Assembly (NCBI RefSeq): GCF_001280255.1
Contig: NZ_LHCI01000106.1
Span: 1,811,228-1,875,227 of the forward strand
From: Thermus aquaticus
GTDB lineage: Bacteria > Deinococcota > Deinococci > Deinococcales > Thermaceae
Direction: 5' to 3'
DNA: 64,000 nucleotides
Shown piece by piece: positions 17,521 through 30,287 of the stretch (position 1 is its first letter; every line of letters starts with the position of its first letter). The notes below the pieces were generated by a model. It saw nothing but the letters and a program-made list of their open reading frames with translations. It searched no databases and was not told where the DNA came from. Both the position numbers and the translations under genes were made by a program.

Positions 17521-18093
17521 TTACCCTTCCACCACCCGCCCCCGGGTAGCGTCCTGAAGGGCTTTTAGAAACGCCTCCCTCTCCCCCTCGGGAAGGGCCA
17601 GCTGGAACCGGACGCCCTCAGGCAGGTAGATCTCCTCCGCCCCATGCCCCCACTTCTGCAAGAGGGCGTGCACCCGGCCCACTTCAGCGAAGGGCACCAC
17701 GAAGGCCAGGGGCACCTTCCGCCCCCGGCGCAACGCCTCCGCCGCCACGCCCCCGTAGGCCCGCACCAGCCCCCCCGCCCCCAGCTTGACCCCGCCGAAG
17801 TAGCGGACCACCAGCACCGCCACCCGGTCCAGGCCCTGGGCCTCTATGGCGTGGAGGATGGGCTTCCCGGCCGTTCCCGCGGGCTCGCCGTCATCAAAGA
17901 AGCGGTAGAGGGGGCCCACCTTGTAGGCGTAACAGTTGTGGGTGGCCTCGGGCTCCCGGTGGGCCTCCAAAAAGGCCAAGGCCTCCTCCTCCGAGGCCAC
18001 GGGGACCGCCTTGGCGATGAAGCGGCTTTTCTGGATGACCTCCTCGTGGACCACGGGTTCAGCCAGGGTCAGGCGCACAAGACCTCCGGGCAA
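17521..18093 (-). CDS. yigZ: YigZ/IMPACT family protein
   Basis: This 190-residue protein has the UPF0029 N-terminal domain, with KSRFIAKAVPV, THNCYAYKVG, DDGEPAGTAGKP and VVRYFGGVKLGAGGLVRAYG, and the short C-terminal ferredoxin-like DUF1949 domain. The family is linked to translation regulation (eukaryotic IMPACT); the bacterial role is unclear. It lies between aroE and polA and ends 1 nt before the polA start. Confidence 0.9.
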   Translation of the reverse strand: MPGGLVRLTLAEPVVHEEVIQKSRFIAKAVPVASEEEALAFLEAHREPEATHNCYAYKVGPLYRFFDDGEPAGTAGKPILHAIEAQGLDRVAVLVVRYFGGVKLGAGGLVRAYGGVAAEALRRGRKVPLAFVVPFAEVGRVHALLQKWGHGAEEIYLPEGVRFQLALPEGEREAFLKALQDATRGRVVEG

Positions 18094-18109
18094 GACCGCC
18101 CCCTCCAGC

Positions 18110-18901
18110 CTACCCGCCCAGGGCCCTCAAGGCCGCCTCCTCCATCCCCTTGGGGTCCGGAAGAAGCCCCGTCCAGATTTGGAAGGCCAAGGCCCCCTGC
18201 CAGGCCAGCATGGGAAGCCCCGTCTGCACCAGAAGCCCCCGGGCCCGGGCCTCCTTCAGGAAGCGGGTCCAGAGGGGGCGGTAGACCAGGTCCACCGCCG
18301 CCCCCGCCTCGGGGAAGAGCTCGGCGGGGAGAGGGGTCTCCTCGGGGGCGTTCAGGCCCACGCTGGTGGCGTTGACGAGAAGCCGCGCCTCCCTGGCCCG
18401 CTCCAGGGGCACCGCCCTGAGGCCAAAGGCCTCCGCCAGGGCCAGGGCCCGCTCCTCGGTGCGGTTCCAGACCCAGACCTCGAGGCCCGCCCCCTTCAGG
18501 GCGTAGGCCACCGCCCGCCCCGCCCCCCCGGCCCCCAGGACCAAAGCCGGGCCCTGAAGGGGAATCCCCCCCGCCTTCAGGGCCTCCAGAAAGCCCAAAG
18601 CGTCGGTGTTGAAGCCGAAGAGGTGCCCCTTCAGGGAAAGCACGGTGTTGACCGCCCCGATGGCCTTGGCCTCGGGAGCCGCCCAGTCCACGAACTCCAG
18701 GGCCTTTTCCTTGAGGGGAATGGTGAGGTTCACCCCCCGGTACTCCCGGCGCACCTCCTCAAGGCGGTCGGCCAGGTGCACAAGAGGGGTCTCCAGGGCC
18801 TCGTAGGTGCCGGGAAGGCCCAGGCTCCTGAGGGCGTGGGCGTGCATGGCGGGGGACAGGGAGTGGGCCACGGGATGGCCCAAGACGGCCAGGCGCAGCA
18901 T
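18110..18901 (-). CDS. aroE: Shikimate dehydrogenase
   Basis: This 263-residue enzyme reduces 3-dehydroshikimate with NADPH in aromatic amino acid synthesis. It shows the substrate loop HSLSPAMHAHAL, the catalytic Lys in NLTIPLKEKAL, GAVNTV, the NTDALGF motif and the cofactor motif VLGAGGAGRAV with NRT following. It heads the minus-strand run aroE-yigZ-polA. TATCCT 7 nt before the ATG suggests a leaderless start, although AGGGG also precedes the codon. Confidence 0.95.
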   Translation of the reverse strand: MLRLAVLGHPVAHSLSPAMHAHALRSLGLPGTYEALETPLVHLADRLEEVRREYRGVNLTIPLKEKALEFVDWAAPEAKAIGAVNTVLSLKGHLFGFNTDALGFLEALKAGGIPLQGPALVLGAGGAGRAVAYALKGAGLEVWVWNRTEERALALAEAFGLRAVPLERAREARLLVNATSVGLNAPEETPLPAELFPEAGAAVDLVYRPLWTRFLKEARARGLLVQTGLPMLAWQGALAFQIWTGLLPDPKGMEEAALRALGG

Positions 18902-18908
18902 CCCCTAA

Positions 18909-18914
18909 AGGATA
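18909..18914 (-). promoter_or_regulatory. -10 element TATCCT for aroE
   Basis: TATCCT on the minus strand ends 7 nt before the aroE ATG at 18901. It lies 36 bp from the divergent nfeD -10. Confidence 0.4.
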
Positions 18915-18950
18915 GCGTGGCCCAGGCCCCATCTTCCCGGGCAAAGCGTA

Positions 18951-18956
18951 TAGAAT
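18951..18956 (+). promoter_or_regulatory. -10 element TAGAAT, sets nfeD start at GTG
   Basis: TAGAAT overlaps the first ATG of the frame (18955), so that ATG cannot be transcribed from this promoter. The in-frame GTG at 18964 is 7 nt downstream and gives a typical signal peptide start. Confidence 0.5.
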
Positions 18957-18963
18957 GGAGGCG

Positions 18964-20223
18964 GTGAAAAGGCTCTTGGCCCTTGCCCTTCTCCTCTCCC
19001 TGGCCCTGGGAAAGACCTACCTCATCCCCATCCAGGGGGAGATTGACCCCGCTTTGGCCGTCTTCGTGGACCAGGCCCTCTCCCGGGCCGAGCGGGAGGG
19101 GGCGAGCGGGGTGGCCCTCCTCATTGACACCCCCGGGGGAAGGGTGGACGCCGCCATCCGGATCTCCGACCGCCTCCTGCAAACCCCCCTCCCCACCCTG
19201 GCCGTGGTGCAGAACGCCTTCTCCGCCGGGGCCCTCATCGCCCTCTCCTGCCGCCAGATCGCCATGCTCCCCGGCTCGGAGATCGGGGCCGCCCTGCCCA
19301 TCGTGGCCCCGCCCCTAGGCCAGCCCCAGGCGGCCGACCAGAAGGTAATCTCGGCCCTAAAAGGGAAGTTCCGCGCCGTGGCCGAGGCCAGGGGGAGGCC
19401 CGTCCAGCTGGCGGAGGCCATGGTGGACCCGGCCATAGAGATCCCCGGCCTCACCGCCAAGGGAGAGCCCCTCACCCTCTCCGCCGACAAGGCGGTGGAG
19501 CTCAAGGTGGCCGACTTCAAGGCGGGAAGCCTGCCCGAGGCCCTGAGGCAGGCGGGCTTCAGCCCGGAGACGGAACGGCTCACCCCAGGCCCCCGGGTCC
19601 AGGTGGCCCGCTTCCTGACCAGCTCCGCCGTGGCGGGGATCCTCCTGGCCCTGGGCCTTCTCCTCCTCCTCCTGGAGCTCTTCACCCCGGGCTTCGGCGT
19701 GATGGGGGCTCTGGGCCTGGCCTTCTTGGGCCTCTACTTCGCCGGGGGGTGGTTGGCGGGGCTTTCCGGGGCCTTTGAGCTCCTCCTCTTCTTCCTGGGC
19801 GTGGGCCTCCTCCTGGTGGAAGCCTTCTTGTTCCCGGGGTTCGGCATCGCCGGGGCCTTGGGCGTGGGGGCCATTCTGGCCTCCGTCTACTTCACCTTCG
19901 GGGAAAACGCCCTCCTGGTGATGGCCATCGCCGTGATCGCCCTGGGGCTTGGGCTTCTCCTGGTGTTCCGCTACCTGCCCAGGACCCGCCCCGCCAGGGC
20001 CCTGGTCCTGGAGAGCGCCATTGAGGCCCACGCCACGGGGGAGGAGGTGGAGGTAGGCATGGTGGGTACGGCCCTCACGGACCTCAGGCCGGGGGGCGTG
20101 GCCCGGTTTGGGGCCAAGCGCATGGACGTGGTAGCCAACCGTGGGTTCATCCCCAAGGGCACCCCTATCAGGGTGGTGGAGGTGCGGGGGCCCACGGTGG
20201 TGGTGGAGGCTTTGGAGGAATAG
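18964..20223 (+). CDS. nfeD: NfeD family membrane-bound serine protease
   Basis: This 419-residue long-form NfeD protein begins with a signal peptide ([15 protein letters not shown]). A ClpP/crotonase-like domain follows, with [13 protein letters not shown] and the nucleophile Ser in [11 protein letters not shown]. Next come four or five hydrophobic helices between about residues 215 and 345, and a C-terminal OB-fold NfeD domain. The partner is normally a flotillin, and floA indeed follows 2 nt downstream. It probably processes membrane proteins in lipid microdomains. GTG is preferred as the start because of the -10 position. Confidence 0.9.
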   Translation: MKRLLALALLLSLALGKTYLIPIQGEIDPALAVFVDQALSRAEREGASGVALLIDTPGGRVDAAIRISDRLLQTPLPTLAVVQNAFSAGALIALSCRQIAMLPGSEIGAALPIVAPPLGQPQAADQKVISALKGKFRAVAEARGRPVQLAEAMVDPAIEIPGLTAKGEPLTLSADKAVELKVADFKAGSLPEALRQAGFSPETERLTPGPRVQVARFLTSSAVAGILLALGLLLLLLELFTPGFGVMGALGLAFLGLYFAGGWLAGLSGAFELLLFFLGVGLLLVEAFLFPGFGIAGALGVGAILASVYFTFGENALLVMAIAVIALGLGLLLVFRYLPRTRPARALVLESAIEAHATGEEVEVGMVGTALTDLRPGGVARFGAKRMDVVANRGFIPKGTPIRVVEVRGPTVVVEALEE

Positions 20224-20225
20224 CT

Positions 20226-21203
20226 ATGGAAGGAATCGGCGTGCTCTTTTTGGCCTTTGTTGTCCTCGTTCTGGTCTTTCTCTTCTTCAGCCTCATCCCG
20301 GTGGGCCTCTGGATCTCCGCCTGGGCGGCCGGGGTGCGGGTCCCCCTGCTGACCCTGGTGGCCATGCGCCTCAGGCGCGTGCCCCCGGCCAAGATCATCT
20401 ACCCCCTCATCAAGGCCACCAAGGCGGGGCTGGACGTGCGGCTGGACCGCCTCGAGGCCCACTACCTGGCGGGGGGCAACGTGGACCGGGTGGTGGACGC
20501 CCTCATCGCCGCCGACAAGGCCGGCATCAAGCTCACCTTTGACCGGGCGGCGGCCATTGACCTGGCGGGCCGGGACGTGCTGGAGGCGGTGCGGGTCTCC
20601 GTGAACCCCAAGGTCATCCAGACCCCCATGGTGGCGGCCGTGGCCAAGGACGGCATCCAGCTTCTGGCCACCGCCCGGGTCACGGTGCGGGCCAACATTG
20701 ACCGCCTGGTGGGCGGGGCCGGGGAGGAGACCATCATCGCCCGCGTGGGGGAAGGCATCGTGACCACCATCGGCTCCGCCAACTCCCACAAGGAGGTCTT
20801 GGAGAACCCCGACCGCATCTCCAAGACCGTTTTGGAGAAGGGCCTGGATGCCGGCACCGCCTTTGAGATCCTCTCGGTGGATATCGCCGACGTGGACGTG
20901 GGCAAGAACATCGGGGCCCAGCTCCAGATTGACCAGGCCGAGGCCGACAAGAAGATCGCCCAGGCCAAGGCGGAGGAGCGCCGGGCCATGGCCGTGGCGG
21001 CGGAGCAGGAGAACCGGGCCCTAGTGGAGGCCATGCGGGCCAAGCTGGTGGAGGCCCAGGCCCAGGTCCCCCTGGCCCTGGCCGAGGCCCTGAGGAAGGG
21101 AAACCTGGGGGTCATGGACTACTACCGCCTCAAGAACATAGAGGCCGACACCGACATGCGGGAGTCCATCAGCCGGGCGGCCAAGCCCGAGGGTGAGGAA
21201 TGA
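20226..21203 (+). CDS. floA: Flotillin-like protein FloA
   Basis: This 325-residue protein has an N-terminal hairpin membrane anchor (about residues 5-35) and a SPFH/band-7-like core ending with a helical region rich in Ala, Glu and Lys ([20 protein letters not shown]). It matches the YqfA/FloA family of bacterial flotillins that organise membrane microdomains. Gene order nfeD-floA is the classic pair, in which the protease acts with the scaffold. Confidence 0.93.
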   Translation: MEGIGVLFLAFVVLVLVFLFFSLIPVGLWISAWAAGVRVPLLTLVAMRLRRVPPAKIIYPLIKATKAGLDVRLDRLEAHYLAGGNVDRVVDALIAADKAGIKLTFDRAAAIDLAGRDVLEAVRVSVNPKVIQTPMVAAVAKDGIQLLATARVTVRANIDRLVGGAGEETIIARVGEGIVTTIGSANSHKEVLENPDRISKTVLEKGLDAGTAFEILSVDIADVDVGKNIGAQLQIDQAEADKKIAQAKAEERRAMAVAAEQENRALVEAMRAKLVEAQAQVPLALAEALRKGNLGVMDYYRLKNIEADTDMRESISRAAKPEGEE

Positions 21204-21595
21204 GCCTGGGCGACCTTTTAGGCCTCCTTTTCCTCCTCTTCTTCGTGATCCTCCCCGCCCTTCAGGGCCTGCGCCGTGCGCCCCCCACGCCCCCGGTCTT
21301 TCCCGAGGAGCCCTTTCCCGAGCCCCGGCCCGCCCCCAAACCCAAGCCCAAGGCCAAGCCCAGGCCCAAACCCCCCCCTGCCCCGGCCCTTGAGCCCAGG
21401 CGGCCGGAAGGGGAAAGCTTAGAACGCCTCCCCGCTCCGGAAAGGACCCCGCTGGAAGTGCGCTTCCGCGAGGAAGTTGAGGAAACGCCCACGCCCAAGA
21501 GGCGCGCCAAGCGCCTTGTGTCCACCGACCCCGAGAGCCTGCTGAAAGGGGTGATATGGCACGAAATCCTGAAGAAGAAGCCCAGAGGGTGGTGA
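21200..21595 (+). CDS. Small membrane-anchored Pro/Lys-rich protein, function unknown
   Basis: This 131-residue protein has one N-terminal hydrophobic helix ([19 protein letters not shown]), a Pro-rich linker with repeated P-K-P and A-K-P steps, and a conserved-looking C-terminal tail ([22 protein letters not shown]). It overlaps floA by 4 nt and phoH by 40 nt, so it belongs to the operon. The tail pattern suggests a protein-binding motif displayed in the cytoplasm. I do not recognise a family. Confidence 0.7.
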   Translation: MSLGDLLGLLFLLFFVILPALQGLRRAPPTPPVFPEEPFPEPRPAPKPKPKAKPRPKPPPAPALEPRRPEGESLERLPAPERTPLEVRFREEVEETPTPKRRAKRLVSTDPESLLKGVIWHEILKKKPRGW

Positions 21596-23622
21596 TCCCC
21601 CTTAAGCCCGAGGAGACCCTAGCCTTCCTGGGCCAGGCCGACCGCCACCTGAAGAAGCTCCGCGCCCTCTTCAAGGAGGCCTTGGGCGAGGGGCTGAAGC
21701 TGGTGGTCCGCGGGGACCAGGTGGAGCTATTGGGAGAGCCGGAGAAGGTGGCGGTGGCGGAGCGGGTGGTGCGGGACCTCTTGGCCCTCCTCCGCCAGGG
21801 GGCGGAGCTGGACGAGCCCACCCTGGAGCAGGCCGTGGCCCTGGCCCAGGAGGGGCAGGGCCTCTACGAGGCCACGAGCCTGGAGTCCGAGCTGAGCCTT
21901 CCCGGCCGCCTCCGGCCCAAGACCCCGGGGCAGAGGCGGTACGTGGAGGCCATCGCCAAAAACGACATCACCTTCGGCGTGGGCCCCGCCGGAACCGGCA
22001 AGACCTACCTGGCGGTGGCCATGGCCGTGAGCCACCTTCGGGCCCGCAAGGTCAAACGCATCGTCCTGACGCGGCCGGCGGTGGAGGCGGGGGAGAAGCT
22101 GGGCTTTCTGCCCGGGGACATCCAGGCCAAGGTGGACCCCTACCTGAGGCCCCTCTACGACGCCCTCTTTGACATGATTGACGCTGAGCGCTTTGAGCAG
22201 TATCTGCAGTCAGGGATCATTGAGGTGGCGCCCCTGGCCTTTATGAGGGGCAGGGCCCAGCCCGTGGACACGCCGGTGCTGACCCCCGAGGGCTTCCGTC
22301 CCATCGGCAACCTGAAGCCAGGGGACTGGGTGGTGGGGGCCTACGGCGTGCCGGTGATGGTGGTGGCCGTCTATCCTCAGGGGAAGCAGCCCATCTACCG
22401 GGTCCGCTTCAGCGACGGCGTGGAAACCCGGGCCACGGGAGACCACCTCTGGGCCGTCCTCACGCCCTGGGACCGGAGGCGAGGGCGCCCCCCTCGCCTG
22501 GTCACCACCGAAGAGATGCGGGGGAACCTCCGCCTGCACCACCAGCACCGCTACGAAGTTCCCCTCCTCCAAGCGCCCGTAGAGTTTCCCAAGCGCCCCG
22601 TCCCCTTGGACCCCTACGCTCTGGGCCTCCTCCTGGGAGATGGATGCCTCACGGGCAGCACCACGCCTAGCTTCTCCACCGGCGACCCCGAGCTTAAAGA
22701 GGCCCTTGCCGAAAGGCTTCAAGGGGTGCAGGTAATCCCGAAAGGCGGCGTGGACCACGCCCTGACCCTGGGCTTCAAGGGGGGGAAAAACCGCAACCCG
22801 GTCAGCGAGGCCCTCCGGGCCCTAGGCCTCTGGGGAACCCGCTCCAACGAGCGCTTTGTGCCCGAAGACTATCTGTGGAACACCTCGGAGGTTCGTTTGG
22901 GCGTTCTCCAAGGCCTGCTGGACAGCGACGGCAGCGTGCACGCGCAGGAGGGACGAAGGGCGCGGGTTCAGTTCTCCACCTCCTCTTTCCGCCTGGCCCG
23001 GGACGTGGCCTTCCTGGTCCGCTCCCTGGGCGGCGTGGTCTACCATCGGGTGCGGCCCCAAGACCGCCTGCGCCCGGGCCTGGCCCGGGGCCGGCCCGTC
23101 TACCACCGGGCCGAAAGCCACGTGCTGGATATCCGCCTGCCCCCGGGGCTTCCGCCCTTCCGCCTGGCGCGAAAGGCAAAGGTCTATGCCCAAACCGGAG
23201 GGATTCGTCCCATGCGATTCGTGGAAGCCATTGAACCCGCCGGGGAGGCGGAGGCGGTGTGCATCACGGTGGCCAGTCCCGACGGCCTTTACGTGACCGA
23301 GGACTTCATCCTCACCCACAACACCCTGAACGACGCCTTCATCATCCTGGACGAAGCCCAGAACACCACCCCGGAGCAGATGAAGATGTTCCTGACCCGC
23401 ATGGGCTTCAGCTCCAAGATGGTCATCACCGGGGACGTAACCCAGATTGACCTGCCCAAGCACCAGAAGTCGGGCCTCATTGAGGCCACCCGCATCCTGA
23501 AGGGGATTGAGGGCATCGCCTTCATCTACTTCAAGGAATCCGACGTGGTCCGCCACCCCCTGGTGGCCCGCATCATCAAGGCCTACGAGGAGGCCGAGCG
23601 TGGTGGCGGTTCTGGCCAATAA
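21556..23622 (+). CDS. phoH: PhoH family ATPase precursor interrupted by an intein
   Basis: The precursor has 688 residues; removing residues 234-589 leaves a 332-residue PhoH, the usual size. The exteins give a KH-like N-terminal region, Walker A GPAGTGKTYLA, TRPAVEAGEKLGFLPGD, and after the insertion LNDAFIILDEAQNTTPEQMK (Walker B) and GDVTQIDLP. PhoH proteins are RNA-associated P-loop ATPases, often next to ybeY as here. The insertion splits MRGR from TLND, just before Walker B, so the enzyme needs splicing to work. Confidence 0.95.
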   Translation: MARNPEEEAQRVVIPLKPEETLAFLGQADRHLKKLRALFKEALGEGLKLVVRGDQVELLGEPEKVAVAERVVRDLLALLRQGAELDEPTLEQAVALAQEGQGLYEATSLESELSLPGRLRPKTPGQRRYVEAIAKNDITFGVGPAGTGKTYLAVAMAVSHLRARKVKRIVLTRPAVEAGEKLGFLPGDIQAKVDPYLRPLYDALFDMIDAERFEQYLQSGIIEVAPLAFMRGRAQPVDTPVLTPEGFRPIGNLKPGDWVVGAYGVPVMVVAVYPQGKQPIYRVRFSDGVETRATGDHLWAVLTPWDRRRGRPPRLVTTEEMRGNLRLHHQHRYEVPLLQAPVEFPKRPVPLDPYALGLLLGDGCLTGSTTPSFSTGDPELKEALAERLQGVQVIPKGGVDHALTLGFKGGKNRNPVSEALRALGLWGTRSNERFVPEDYLWNTSEVRLGVLQGLLDSDGSVHAQEGRRARVQFSTSSFRLARDVAFLVRSLGGVVYHRVRPQDRLRPGLARGRPVYHRAESHVLDIRLPPGLPPFRLARKAKVYAQTGGIRPMRFVEAIEPAGEAEAVCITVASPDGLYVTEDFILTHNTLNDAFIILDEAQNTTPEQMKMFLTRMGFSSKMVITGDVTQIDLPKHQKSGLIEATRILKGIEGIAFIYFKESDVVRHPLVARIIKAYEEAERGGGSGQ
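22255..23322 (+). mobile_element. Intein in PhoH, class 3 type, with LAGLIDADG endonuclease
   Basis: This 356-residue intein starts with Ala and ends His-Asn before a Thr extein residue. Block A is AQPVDTPVLTPEGF; block B is TGDHLW with Thr61, His64 and Trp66; block F has Cys336 (AVCITVAS); block G is LTHN with Thr354. Trp, Cys and Thr at these places are the WCT signature of class 3 inteins, in which the block F Cys replaces the N-terminal nucleophile. Two dodecapeptide motifs, ALGLLLGDGC near residue 121 and LQGLLDSDGS near 220, mark a homing endonuclease domain. No frameshift is seen, so both activities may be intact. Confidence 0.9.
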
Positions 23623-24019
23623 GCGCCCCCCAAGGGGCCTTGTGCCCAGGCTCCGCCGGGCCCTTTCCGCCCTCATGGAGGAGCTGGGCGTGGGAGACAA
23701 GGCGGTCACGGTGATCCTCACCGGGGACCGGCGCATAAGGGCCCTCAAGCGGGCGTGGTGGGGGGAGGACGAGGCCACCGACGTCCTCTCCTTCCCCCAC
23801 TACGAGCCCGGGGACCCCTTCGTCCCCCCCCACCTGGGGGACATCTGGATCAGCCTGGACACGGCGAGGAGGCAGGCGGAGGCCCGGGGAGCCCCTTTGG
23901 AGGAGGAGGTCCTGGTCCTGGCGGCCCACGGGCTTTGGCACCTCCTGGGCCACGACCACCAGAAGGAGGAGGATTGGGAAGGGTTCCACCGCGTCCAAGA
24001 GAGGATCCTCACCCTGTAA
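23600..24019 (+). CDS. ybeY: Endoribonuclease YbeY
   Basis: This 139-residue single-metal endoribonuclease takes part in 16S rRNA 3' maturation and ribosome quality control. The zinc motif HGLWHLLGHDH is present, with DVLSFPH before it. Start is GTG at 23600 or the next GTG, with GAGGAGG-like sequence just upstream inside the end of phoH, which it overlaps. A longer frame upstream has no family match. Confidence 0.92.
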   Translation: MVAVLANKRPPRGLVPRLRRALSALMEELGVGDKAVTVILTGDRRIRALKRAWWGEDEATDVLSFPHYEPGDPFVPPHLGDIWISLDTARRQAEARGAPLEEEVLVLAAHGLWHLLGHDHQKEEDWEGFHRVQERILTL

Positions 24020-24024
24020 AGGGG

Positions 24025-24372
24025 GTGGCCCGCTCCTTCCTCTACGCCTGGGAGGGCCTCGTCTACGCCTGGCGGGTGCAGAGGAACTTCCGCCTCGAGG
24101 CCTATTTGGGCCTTTTAGCCCTCCTCCTCGCCCTCTGGCTTGGGGTGGACCCGGTGCCCGTCCTTCTCCTCATCGCCTTGGTCCTCTCCCTGGAGCTTTT
24201 GAACACCGCCCTCGAGGCCCTCACCGACCTGGCGAGCCCCGTCTACCACCCCCTGGCCAAGCGGGCCAAGGACACCGCCGCCGCCGCTGTCTTCCTGGCG
24301 AGCCTCCTGGCCCTCTCCATCGGCCTCCACCTCTTCCTCCCTCCCCTTCTCCGCAAGCTTGGGCTAATCTAG
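24025..24372 (+). CDS. dgkA: Diacylglycerol/undecaprenol kinase, DgkA family
   Basis: This 115-residue membrane enzyme has three hydrophobic helices. The conserved segment NFRLEAYLGLLALLLA, the catalytic Glu in SLELLNTALEALTDL and the KRAKDTAAAAV motif identify the family. Gram-positive members with this neighbourhood (ybeY-dgkA) phosphorylate undecaprenol rather than diacylglycerol; which applies here is not clear. The GTG start is 5 nt after the ybeY stop. Confidence 0.9.
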   Translation: MARSFLYAWEGLVYAWRVQRNFRLEAYLGLLALLLALWLGVDPVPVLLLIALVLSLELLNTALEALTDLASPVYHPLAKRAKDTAAAAVFLASLLALSIGLHLFLPPLLRKLGLI

Positions 24373-24376
24373 GGGC

Positions 24377-24739
24377 ATGGACCACGAAGAGCGGGAGATG
24401 ATCCTGGAGCTCTTTCCAGGCACCTCCCCCGACCTCCTCCCCATCGGGGAGATCCTCTACTACCGGGACGAGGAGGGGCGGGTGGTCATCGTGGAAAAGG
24501 GCCCTCCGGAGCTTTCCCTCACCCTAGAACCCCTCCCCGGCCACGTGGCGGGCCCCCAGGTGTGCGAGGCCTGCCGCCGCCACCTCTCGGGAAGCGCCCT
24601 GGGCTTCTTCCGGCATCCCGTGGGGGGCAAGGAGACCCACCTCCGCTACCTGGTCCTCTGCCAGGACACCGCCTCCTGCGCGGGCCACGCCGAGCCCGAG
24701 CGTTTGAGGGAAATCCTCCTTCGGGGTATACTCACCTGA
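24377..24739 (+). CDS. Probable treble-clef zinc-finger protein, function unknown
   Basis: This 120-residue protein has CEACRRH at about residue 63 and CQDTASCAGH near residue 95, i.e. C-x2-C and C-x5-C pairs separated by an aromatic/basic stretch ending in LRYLVLC. This resembles the C-terminal zinc domain of elongation-factor-G-binding (FusB-like) proteins, though that link is only by motif. It sits between dgkA and gfh1 in an otherwise translation- and transcription-related run. Confidence 0.6.
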   Translation: MDHEEREMILELFPGTSPDLLPIGEILYYRDEEGRVVIVEKGPPELSLTLEPLPGHVAGPQVCEACRRHLSGSALGFFRHPVGGKETHLRYLVLCQDTASCAGHAEPERLREILLRGILT

Positions 24740-24802
24740 GAAGGAGGCCCCTGGGCCAGGGAGGTCGGCTTTGGCCGGCCTCCATGACTTACGAGGTGAG
24801 CT

Positions 24803-26747
<1,945 letters not shown>

Positions 26748-26748
<1 letters not shown>

Positions 26749-27614
26749 TGGCGGAGCGGGCGGCCTGGACCAGCCTGCTTGTGGCCCTCCTAGTCCTGGG
26801 GCTGAAGGCCCTGGCCTACCGCCTCACGGGCTCGGTGGCCCTCCTCTCCGACGCCCTGGAGTCCACGGTCAACGTGGTGGCGGCCCTCCTGGCCCTCTTC
26901 GCCATCCGCTTCGCCGCAAGGCCCCCGGATGCCACCCACCCCTTCGGCCACACCAAGGCCGAGTACCTCTCCGCCGTCCTCGAGGGGGTCTTCATCCTCC
27001 TGGCCGCCTTCTTCATCGCCAAGGAGGCCCTGCCCCGCCTCCTCCACCCCACGCCCCTCGAGGACCTGGGCCCCGGGCTTGTGGTCAGCCTCCTCGCCTC
27101 CACCCTAAACGGGCTTCTCGCCTACCGCCTCATCTCCCTGGGCAAGGCCCTCCGCTCCCCTGCCCTCGCCGCCGACGGCTACCACGTCCTAAGCGATGTC
27201 CTCACCTCCTTGGGGGTCCTCCTGGGGGTGGGCCTGGCCTGGGCCACGGGCTTTTGGGCCCTGGACCCTCTGCTCGCCCTTCTGGTGGCGGCGAACATCC
27301 TCTACATGGGCTTCCGCCTGGTGCGGGAGTCCTTGGGGGGCCTTCTGGACGAGGGCCTCTCCCCAGAGGAGGTGGCCCGGATCCAGGCCCTGATCGCCCG
27401 GGAACTCTCGGGCAAGGCCCTGGAGGTCCACGACCTGAAGACCCGCAAGGCGGGGCACCGGGCCTTTTTGGAGTTCCACCTGGTGGTCCCGGGAAGCCTC
27501 ACCGTGGCCGAGGCCCACGCCCTCTGCGACCGACTGGAGAAGGCCCTCGAGGCCGAGATCCCCGGGCTTAGCGTCACCATCCACGTGGAGCCGGAAAGCG
27601 AGCGCCAGGCCTAA
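26748..27614 (+). CDS. czrB: Cation diffusion facilitator, zinc/cadmium efflux (CzrB-like)
   Basis: This 288-residue transporter has six predicted helices and a cytoplasmic C-terminal domain (about 205-285). The metal-site patterns are in helix 2 (SDALESTVNV) and helix 5 (DGYHVLSDVL); THPFGHTK is a typical loop. It exports divalent metals such as Zn2+ in exchange for protons. T. thermophilus CzrB has about the same length. Regulation is not visible; it is read through from lysS. Confidence 0.85.
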
Positions 27615-27672
27615 GTACCCCAAGAACCTTTTGCCGGGGCCCCCATGCTGGCTTGGGCCAGCATGGGGTGGT
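27612..27672 (+). terminator. Stop-linked hairpin with 48-bp repeat, copy 2
   Basis: After the stop TAA comes GTACCCC and then, from 27625 to 27672, the same 48 bp as at 14972-15019, with a perfect 12-bp stem. It follows the last gene of the long nfeD-czrB run and is probably its terminator, though there is no U run. Confidence 0.6.
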
Positions 27673-27728
27673 GTAACGCTCTTTTCCCCACGGGCGAAAA
27701 AGCGTAAACTAGGGGCCAAGGAGGGCCC

Positions 27729-29384
<1,656 letters not shown>

Positions 29385-29394
29385 GAGGGTTGGC

Positions 29395-29823
29395 ATGGCG
29401 GACCTGAACAGGCGCATACGGGTGCTTATCGCCAAGCCGGGGCTGGACGGCCACGACCGTGGGGCCAAGGTGGTGGCCCGGGCCCTGCGGGACGCCGGCA
29501 TGGAGGTCATCTACACCGGCCTCCGGCAGACCCCGGAGATGATCGTCTCCGCCGCCATCCAGGAGGACGTGGACGCCGTAGGGCTTTCCATCCTCTCCGG
29601 AGCCCACATGCACTACTTCCGCGAGGTCAAGCGCCTCCTGGACGAGCAGGGGGCTTCCGATATCCTCCTTTTCGGCGGAGGCATCATCCCCGATGAGGAC
29701 GTGCCCAAGCTGAAGGAGCTGGGGGTAGCCGCCGTCTTCGGCCCCGGCACCAGCACCCAGGAGATCGTGGACTTCCTGAAGCGGGCGGTGCCCGAGCGCT
29801 GGAAGGCCCAGGGACTGGCATGA
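29395..29823 (+). CDS. mcmA2: Methylmalonyl-CoA mutase, cobalamin-binding subunit
   Basis: This 142-residue B12-binding domain carries the lower-ligand motif [12 protein letters not shown] (D-x-H-x-x-G), SILSGAHMH and [14 protein letters not shown], the base-off/His-on pattern. It forms the active enzyme with the upstream subunit. Start codon 10 nt after that gene. Confidence 0.95.
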   Translation: MADLNRRIRVLIAKPGLDGHDRGAKVVARALRDAGMEVIYTGLRQTPEMIVSAAIQEDVDAVGLSILSGAHMHYFREVKRLLDEQGASDILLFGGGIIPDEDVPKLKELGVAAVFGPGTSTQEIVDFLKRAVPERWKAQGLA

Positions 29824-30287
29824 AGGCCATCCAGCTCCACTACCCACCGGAGTGGGCCCACTGCTACGGGTGCGGGTACCTCAACCCCATGGGCCTCCAC
29901 ATCAAGACCTACTGGAACAAGGAGAAGGGGGAGAGCGAGACCCGCTTCACCCCAAGCCCCCACCACACGGCCATCCCCGGCTTCGTCTACGGAGGGCTTT
30001 TGGCCTCCTTGGTGGACTGCCACTCCACCGCCACCGCCGCCGCCGCCAAGGCCCAAGCCGAGGGGGTTTCCCTGGAGGAAAACCCCTTGCGCTTCGTCAC
30101 CGCCAGCCTCAAGGTGGACTACCTGAAGCCTACCCCCTTGGGACCGGAACTTCTCCTGGTGGGGCGGACCAAGGAGGTCAAGGGCAAAAAGGTGGTGGTG
30201 GAGACCGAGCTTTACGCCGAGGGCACCCTCACGGTGCGGGGAGAGGCGGTTTTTGTCCAGATCACCGAGGGCTTTGCCAGGCCTTAA
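29820..30287 (+). CDS. PaaI-type acyl-CoA thioesterase
   Basis: This 155-residue hotdog-fold protein has a [15 protein letters not shown] start, [20 protein letters not shown] as the central helix with the catalytic region, and [18 protein letters not shown]. It likely hydrolyses acyl-CoA intermediates. It overlaps the mutase small subunit by 4 nt, which suggests a role in propionate or branched-chain acyl-CoA metabolism. Confidence 0.8.
   Translation: MKAIQLHYPPEWAHCYGCGYLNPMGLHIKTYWNKEKGESETRFTPSPHHTAIPGFVYGGLLASLVDCHSTATAAAAKAQAEGVSLEENPLRFVTASLKVDYLKPTPLGPELLLVGRTKEVKGKKVVVETELYAEGTLTVRGEAVFVQITEGFARP

Noticed and set aside
16080-17549. 489-codon plus-strand frame opposite polA
   Set aside because: Mirror frame caused by high GC and codon bias; Pro/Gly/Glu-rich with no domain. 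The same holds for the other long frames opposite real genes, such as 27189-29288 and 44815-46314.
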